Source: Phytohabitans suffuscus
GTDB lineage: Bacteria; Actinomycetota; Actinomycetes; Mycobacteriales; Micromonosporaceae
DNA length: 64,000 nucleotides
Direction of reading: 5' to 3'
Assembly (NCBI RefSeq): GCF_011764565.1
Contig: NZ_AP022871.1
Location: 2,170,001 to 2,234,000, forward strand
Numbering within the stretch: the stretch's first letter is position 1; each line of letters begins with the position of its first letter. Position numbers and translations under genes: made by a program. Below the pieces are notes generated by a model that was not told the origin of the DNA, did not search any database, and worked only from the letters and a program-made list of their open reading frames with translations. Below, one piece after another: positions 59,627 through 64,000 of the stretch.

Positions 59627-60253
59627 TCAGTCGAACACCGGGCGCGCCTCGCGGGTGCGCTTGATCTCGTAGAAACCGGGGGTGCCGGCGACCAGCAGCA
59701 CGCCGTCCCAGAGCCGGCCCGCGGCCTCGCCCTTGGGCGCCGGGGTGATGACCGGGCCGAAGAACGCGATCCGGTCGCCGCTGTCCGGGCCGGGCGCGTG
59801 GATGACCGGCGTGCCGACGTCGAGCCCCACCGGCTTCATGCCCGCGTCGTGGCTGGCCCGCAGTGCCGTGTCGTACTCCGTGGAGTCGCCCGCCTCGGCG
59901 AGGTCGGGGTCGAGGCCGGCCTCGGCGAGCGCCGCCCGGTACAGCTCCGGCCCGCGCTCCTGCTTGCCGGGGTGGATGCGGGTGCCGAGCGCGGTGTAGA
60001 GGTCGCGCAGGACCTGGGGGCCGTACGCCTGCTCGGCCGCGATGCAGATGCGCACCGGCGCCCACGCGGTGTCCAGCATCGTCCGGTACGACTCCGGGAG
60101 GTCCCGACCGTCGTTGAGCACGGAAAGGCTCATGACGTGGAACTGGATGTCGATCGGGCGGACTTTCTCCACTTCGAGGAGCCAGCGGGAGGTGAGCCAC
60201 GCCCAGGGGCAGATCGGGTCGAACCACATGTCAACTGATGAACGCTCAACCAT
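59627..60253 (-). CDS. DsbA-like thioredoxin-fold protein (mycothiol-dependent nitroreductase type)
   Basis: The 208-aa protein has a thioredoxin fold with FDPICPWAWLTSRWLLEVEK at residues 12-31, a helical insert and the cis-Pro region GTPVIHAPG. It resembles mycobacterial Rv2466c-type mycothiol-dependent reductases, but the active site reads CPWA with a single Cys. That suggests a mycothiol-dependent mechanism; substrates are unknown. ATG 60253 is used, although the GGAGGAG site is about 12 bases upstream. It is divergent from pepN. Confidence 0.82.
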   Translation of the reverse strand: MVERSSVDMWFDPICPWAWLTSRWLLEVEKVRPIDIQFHVMSLSVLNDGRDLPESYRTMLDTAWAPVRICIAAEQAYGPQVLRDLYTALGTRIHPGKQERGPELYRAALAEAGLDPDLAEAGDSTEYDTALRASHDAGMKPVGLDVGTPVIHAPGPDSGDRIAFFGPVITPAPKGEAAGRLWDGVLLVAGTPGFYEIKRTREARPVFD

Positions 60254-60419
60254 GCGTCCATCCTGCTCCTCCGGGGCTGTCGACGACATCCGGGGCGGCT
60301 CGTGAACTGGGCCACCCCCTGTTCTGTGAGGTTGGCATGACAGACTCGTTCGACGGGCTGTCGACCAGGACCGCTCGATCAGGCTGTCGACGACGACGGC
60401 GGAGAGGCAGGAGACCACC

Positions 60420-62966
60420 GTGGCCGGAGTGCGCAACCTGACCCAGGTGGAGGCGGCCGAACGGGCCCGCCTGCTGGAGGTCACCGGATACGAGATCACC
60501 CTGGACCTCACCGGGGCCGGCAACGGTGACCAGACCTTCCGCTCCACCACACGGGTGACCTTTCGCTGCGCGGAGCCGGGCGCCTCGACGTTCGTCGAGG
60601 TCGCGGCCCAGCGGGTGCGCTCGGCCGAGCTCAACGGCCAGCCGGTCGACATCTCCGCCTGGTCCGCCGAAGACGGGCTCGTGATCACCGGCCTCGCCAC
60701 CGACAACACCCTCCTGGTCGACGCCGACTTCTTCTACTCCGCCAGCGGTCAGGGCCTGCACCGCAGCGTCGACCCGGTGGACAAGGAGGTCTACCTCTAC
60801 TCCCAGTTCGAGACGGCCGACGCCCAGCGGGTGTACGCCTGCTTCGACCAGCCCGACCTCAAGAGCGTCTACACCTGGCACGCCGCCGTCCCGGCGCACT
60901 GGAAGGTGGTCTCCAACGCGCCGGTCGCCGCGGTCGCCGCCGCCGGCGGGACCAAGACCGTCCACTTCGACCGGTCCGCGCGCATGAGCACCTACATCAC
61001 CGCGCTCTGCGCCGGGCCGTACCACGAGGTGCGCTACCAGCACGACGGCATCGACCTGGGCTACTTCTGCCGCGCCTCGATGGCCCAGCACATGGACGAC
61101 GGCGAGCTGCAGACGATCACCACGCAGGGCTTCGACTACTTCCACCGCCAGTTCGGCGTGCGCTACCCGCTGCCCAAGTACGACCAGCTGTGGGTGCCCG
61201 ACTTCAACGCCGGCGCGATGGAGAACTTCGGCTGCGTCACGCACGCCGAGGCGCACTACATCTTCCGCTCCCAGGTCACCGACTTCGAGCACGAGCAGCG
61301 GGCCAACACGATCCTGCACGAGCTGGCCCACATGTGGTTCGGCAACCTGGTCACGATGCGCTGGTGGAACGACCTGTGGCTCAACGAGTCGTTCGCCGAG
61401 TGGGCCAGCCACTGGTGCAACACCAACGCCACCCGCTTCTCCGACGCGTGGACCACGTTCCTGTCCGTGCGCAAGAACTGGGGCTACCGGCAGGACCAGC
61501 TCTCCTCCACCCACCCGGTGTACTGCGAGATGCCCGACCTGGCGGCCGTCGAGGTCAACTTCGACGGCATCACGTACGCCAAGGGCGCGAGCGTGATCAA
61601 GCAGCTCGTCGCGTACGTGGGTGAGGACGCGTTCCTGGCCGGGCTCCGCTCGTACTTCGGGCGCCACGCCTGGGGCAACGCCACCTTCGACGACCTGCTC
61701 AGCGAGCTGGAGGTGGCCTCCGGGCGGGAGCTGCGCAAGTTCGCCGCGCAGTGGCTGGAGACCGCCCAGGTCAACACGCTGCGCCCCGCCGTCGAGATCG
61801 CGCCGGACGGCACCTACGCGGCGGTGTCCGTGCTGCAGGAGGCGCCGGCGGAGTACCCGGTGCTCCGCACCCACCGGATCGGCGTGGGCCTCTACGACGT
61901 CGTCGACGACCGGCTCGTGCGGCGCGAGCGGCTGGAGGTCGACGTGACCGGCGAGAAGACGCCGCTGCCCCAGCTCACCGGCGTGCGGGCGGCCGACGTG
62001 CTGCTGCTCAACGACGACGACCTGACGTACTCGAAGCTGCGGCTCGACGAGGGCTCGATGGCCACCGTGGTGCAGCACATCGCCGGCTTCGAGTCCTCGC
62101 TGCCCCGCGCCCTGTGCTGGGCCGCCGCCTGGGACATGGTGCGCGACGCCGAGCTCGCCGCCCGCGACTACGTGGCGCTGGTCGTGGCCGGCCTTCCCGC
62201 CGAGCGCGACATCAACCTGGTCACGGCCACGCTGCGGCAGGCGCAGAGCACGCTCTCGTTCTACGCCGACCCGGCCTGGGCGCCGTCCGGCTGGGCCGCG
62301 CTCGCCGACGCCGCCCGCTCGTCGGTCGCGGCCGCCGAGCCGGGCAGCGGCTTCCAGCTCGCCTGGGCCCGGGCGTACGCCTCCGCCGCCCGCGACGCCG
62401 CCGACCTGGCCGTGCTGCGCGGCTGGCTCGACGGCGCGGGGGTGCCCGAAGGGCTGACCATCGACACCGAGCTGCGCTGGTCGCTGGTGCAGTCGCTGAC
62501 CGCCAAGGGCGGCGCCGGCTCCGACGAGATCGAGGCGGAGCTGGCCCGCGACCGCACGGCGAGTGGCGAGCGGGAGGCGGCGTACGCGCGGGCGCTGCTG
62601 CCCACTCCCGAGGCCAAGGCCGAGGTGTGGCGGCGGCTCACCGGCCCGGAGGCGCTGCCCAACTGGGAGCACCGGTCGCTGCTGCAGGGGCTACAGCACC
62701 CGGTGCAGGTGGAGCTGACCGCGCCGTACGTGGAGCCGTACTTCGCCACCGTCCGCCAGGTGTGGGACCTGCGCGACAGCGAGCCGGCGCAGGAGTTCGT
62801 GATCCTGGCCTACCCGGCCTACCAGGTGAGCGAGGCGACCGTGGCGGCCACCGACGCCTGGCTGGCCCAGCAGGGGCACCCGGCCCCGCTGCGCCGGCTC
62901 GTCGCGGAGGGCAAGGACGGCGTCGTGCGCGCCCTCAAGGCCCGCGCCCGGGACGCCCTCTCCTGA
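60420..62966 (+). CDS. pepN: Aminopeptidase N (M1 family zinc metallopeptidase)
   Basis: The 848-aa protein has the M1 exopeptidase motif GAMENFG and the zinc site HELAHMWFGNLVTMRWWNDL with WLNESFAEW. The C-terminal helical ERAP1-like domain completes the family length. It removes N-terminal residues from cytosolic peptides. GTG 60420 has AGGAG six bases upstream. A hairpin terminator follows at 63075. Confidence 0.96.
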   Translation: MAGVRNLTQVEAAERARLLEVTGYEITLDLTGAGNGDQTFRSTTRVTFRCAEPGASTFVEVAAQRVRSAELNGQPVDISAWSAEDGLVITGLATDNTLLVDADFFYSASGQGLHRSVDPVDKEVYLYSQFETADAQRVYACFDQPDLKSVYTWHAAVPAHWKVVSNAPVAAVAAAGGTKTVHFDRSARMSTYITALCAGPYHEVRYQHDGIDLGYFCRASMAQHMDDGELQTITTQGFDYFHRQFGVRYPLPKYDQLWVPDFNAGAMENFGCVTHAEAHYIFRSQVTDFEHEQRANTILHELAHMWFGNLVTMRWWNDLWLNESFAEWASHWCNTNATRFSDAWTTFLSVRKNWGYRQDQLSSTHPVYCEMPDLAAVEVNFDGITYAKGASVIKQLVAYVGEDAFLAGLRSYFGRHAWGNATFDDLLSELEVASGRELRKFAAQWLETAQVNTLRPAVEIAPDGTYAAVSVLQEAPAEYPVLRTHRIGVGLYDVVDDRLVRRERLEVDVTGEKTPLPQLTGVRAADVLLLNDDDLTYSKLRLDEGSMATVVQHIAGFESSLPRALCWAAAWDMVRDAELAARDYVALVVAGLPAERDINLVTATLRQAQSTLSFYADPAWAPSGWAALADAARSSVAAAEPGSGFQLAWARAYASAARDAADLAVLRGWLDGAGVPEGLTIDTELRWSLVQSLTAKGGAGSDEIEAELARDRTASGEREAAYARALLPTPEAKAEVWRRLTGPEALPNWEHRSLLQGLQHPVQVELTAPYVEPYFATVRQVWDLRDSEPAQEFVILAYPAYQVSEATVAATDAWLAQQGHPAPLRRLVAEGKDGVVRALKARARDALS

Positions 62967-63074
62967 TCGTGGACAGCGCACCGGCGCCCGGCCCGCGGCA
63001 CGCGGTGCGGACGGCCCTGGCGTCGGCGTGGAAGGCATACCACATCCGAGCTTGATCAGGGCGTTGTCCACAGG

Positions 63075-63100
63075 CCGCCCGGCCGTCCACAGCCGGGCGG
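63075..63100 (+). terminator. Hairpin terminator after pepN
   Basis: CCGCCCGGC (63075-63083) pairs perfectly with GCCGGGCGG (63092-63100) across an 8-base loop. It is about 110 bp after the pepN stop, and a TTGATCAGGG half-repeat lies just upstream (63052-63061). Confidence 0.7.
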
Positions 63101-63144
63101 CGGGCGCTGGCGGCCGGCCAGCGGGCGGGCCGACCCTTTAGGCC

Positions 63145-63900
63145 ATGACCGACGTGTACGACGAGACGGCCCGGCGGGAGGCATCCCCCGCCGAGCTCGA
63201 GCGGCTGCGCGCCGCGGTGCGGGTGCTGCCGCCGGCCGCGGTGCTCACCCACCACACCGCCGCGATGCTCTACGGGTTCGGTGTCGTGCCGGCCGACACG
63301 CTGCACGTCACGTTGCCGGCCGGAGCGTCACTGCCGCAGCGGCGGGGCATCGCGGCGCACGGCACGGTGCTCCCGTTCGTCGACGTCCGCGACGTCCTCG
63401 GCCTGCGCTGCCTCGGCCCGGCCCGCTGCGCGGTCGACCTCGCCCGCCAGCTCGGCCGCCCCGACGCGCTGGCCGTGCTCGACGCCGCGCTGCGGGTGGG
63501 CGCCTGCACGCCCGACGACCTCGCCGACGAGGTGACCCGGCACGACGGCCTCCGCGGCGTGCGCCAGGCCCGCGAGCTGGTCCGGCTCGCCGACCCGCGG
63601 GCCCGCTGCCGCCAGGAGAGCCACCTGCGCCTGGTCATCCACGACGGCCTGCTCCCCGCGCCCGAGCCGCAGCTCGCCGTGCGCGACGACGCCGGCCGGG
63701 TGCGCTGCCACGTCGACCTGGGCTACGCCGAGGAGCGGGTCGGCGTGGTCTACGACGGCGACTCCCGCCTCGACCAGCCCAGGCACAACTGGCTCGAGAC
63801 CCGCGGCTGGCGCCTGCGCTACTTCACCGACGACGACCTCTTCGGCGATCCCGACCTGCTGGTCCAGACCGTCCGCGCCGCGCTCTACCACCCGCGCTGA
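63145..63900 (+). CDS. DUF559-like protein with AbiEi-type N-terminal half
   Basis: The 251-aa protein has an N-terminal winged-helix-like part (VLTHHTAAMLYGFGVVPADT, DVLGLRCLGPARCAVDLARQ) as in AbiEi-type antitoxin domains and a C-terminal Vsr/DUF559-like part (CHVDLGYAEERVGVVYDGDS, TRGWRLRYFTDDDLF). Proteins of this kind are abundant in actinobacteria, usually without a toxin partner, and none is visible here. The D-x-G and nuclease-like residues are only partly conserved, so activity is uncertain. ATG 63145 follows a GC-rich spacer without a clear ribosome site. Confidence 0.75.
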   Translation: MTDVYDETARREASPAELERLRAAVRVLPPAAVLTHHTAAMLYGFGVVPADTLHVTLPAGASLPQRRGIAAHGTVLPFVDVRDVLGLRCLGPARCAVDLARQLGRPDALAVLDAALRVGACTPDDLADEVTRHDGLRGVRQARELVRLADPRARCRQESHLRLVIHDGLLPAPEPQLAVRDDAGRVRCHVDLGYAEERVGVVYDGDSRLDQPRHNWLETRGWRLRYFTDDDLFGDPDLLVQTVRAALYHPR

Positions 63901-63910
63901 CGCGATGTGC

Positions 63911-64000
63911 TCAAAAGAGGGTCAGCTCGTCGCGCTCGATGCCGCGCAGCTTGTCGTAGTCGACGACCACGCAGCGGATGCCCCGGTCCTCGGCCAGCAC
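63911..64000 (-). CDS. nucS: Endonuclease NucS-like, C-terminal end (partial)
   Basis: The last 29 codons of a leftward gene are in the window: VLAEDRGIRCVVVDYDKLRG followed by IERDELTLF and stop. This ending matches the C-terminus of NucS, the actinobacterial mismatch-specific endonuclease, whose last residues bind the sliding clamp. The rest lies beyond the window edge. It is convergent with the DUF559-like gene, 10 bp away. Confidence 0.7.
   Translation of the reverse strand: MLAEDRGIRCVVVDYDKLRGIERDELTLF

Noticed and set aside
63145..63900. AbiE-type toxin-antitoxin system
   Set aside because: Only the antitoxin-like protein is present; no nucleotidyltransferase toxin gene is adjacent.
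1..64000. CRISPR arrays, rRNA genes, replication origins, prophage structural genes
   Set aside because: No regularly spaced repeats, rRNA sequence, DnaA-box clusters or phage proteins were seen in the window.

Overview
The window is high-GC actinomycete DNA with GTG/TTG starts, GTGA/ATGA start-stop overlaps, a cvn 'conservon' operon, a NucS-type C-terminus, an IrtAB-type siderophore importer and a mycothiol-nitroreductase-like gene. Together these suggest a filamentous actinobacterium, probably Micromonosporaceae; the family assignment is inference.

1-18.3 kb is the right part of a modular type I polyketide locus. It holds the end of one PKS (KR-ACP) and a second PKS with one fully reducing module (KS-AT-DH-ER-KR-ACP), interrupted by three single-base frameshifts that all lie in G or C runs. 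Then follow an acyl-CoA dehydrogenase with a relocated catalytic base, a LAL-type LuxR regulator whose fifth codon is TTA, an MMPL exporter divergent from a TetR repressor with a clear operator between them, a cation/proton antiporter and a flavin-dependent halogenase. There is no thioesterase, and the second PKS ends in a docking-like tail, so the assembly line continues outside the window.

18.3-24.6 kb is an iron-acquisition block: irtA-irtB, a DUF2470 protein and a Cys-rich DUF1540 protein, with IdeR/DtxR-like boxes at four places. 24.4-26.5 kb is a degraded stretch with dispersed repeats, a long hairpin and a fragment of a Tc insecticidal toxin A gene. 26.5-29.4 kb is a compact set (SDR, TetR, SnoaL-like protein, SDR) carrying five copies of one 12-bp palindrome, probably a single local regulon. 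29.6-30.7 kb is a leftward tRNA array (seven tRNA or tRNA-like genes, one class II with a GCA loop) with an embedded frameshifted HNH endonuclease gene. A small 43-codon gene with its own terminator follows.

31-46.5 kb holds a thioesterase, a transhydrogenase gene that has lost its NAD-binding segment, an alpha/beta hydrolase and then a carbohydrate-degradation island. The island contains GH64 and GH16 beta-1,3-glucanases, a DUF1996 protein, a GH76 alpha-mannanase and a DUF305 lipoprotein. Six closely related F5/8-type (discoidin) modules occur in three of the proteins. A LacI regulator sits in the GH16-DUF1996 operon, and a GAGAGCGCTCTC-type operator lies at all four transcription units. The substrates point to fungal or yeast cell walls. 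A large membrane-anchored STAND-TPR protein is embedded here.

46.6-54.5 kb is a leftward gene block: cytochrome P450, class I terpene synthase and class II diterpene cyclase, tightly coupled, followed by cvnA-B-C-D. 54.6-64 kb is mostly housekeeping: an Eis-like acetyltransferase, rpiB, an HSL-type esterase, DUF1015, a DsbA-like protein, pepN, a DUF559-like protein and the 3' end of a nucS-like gene.
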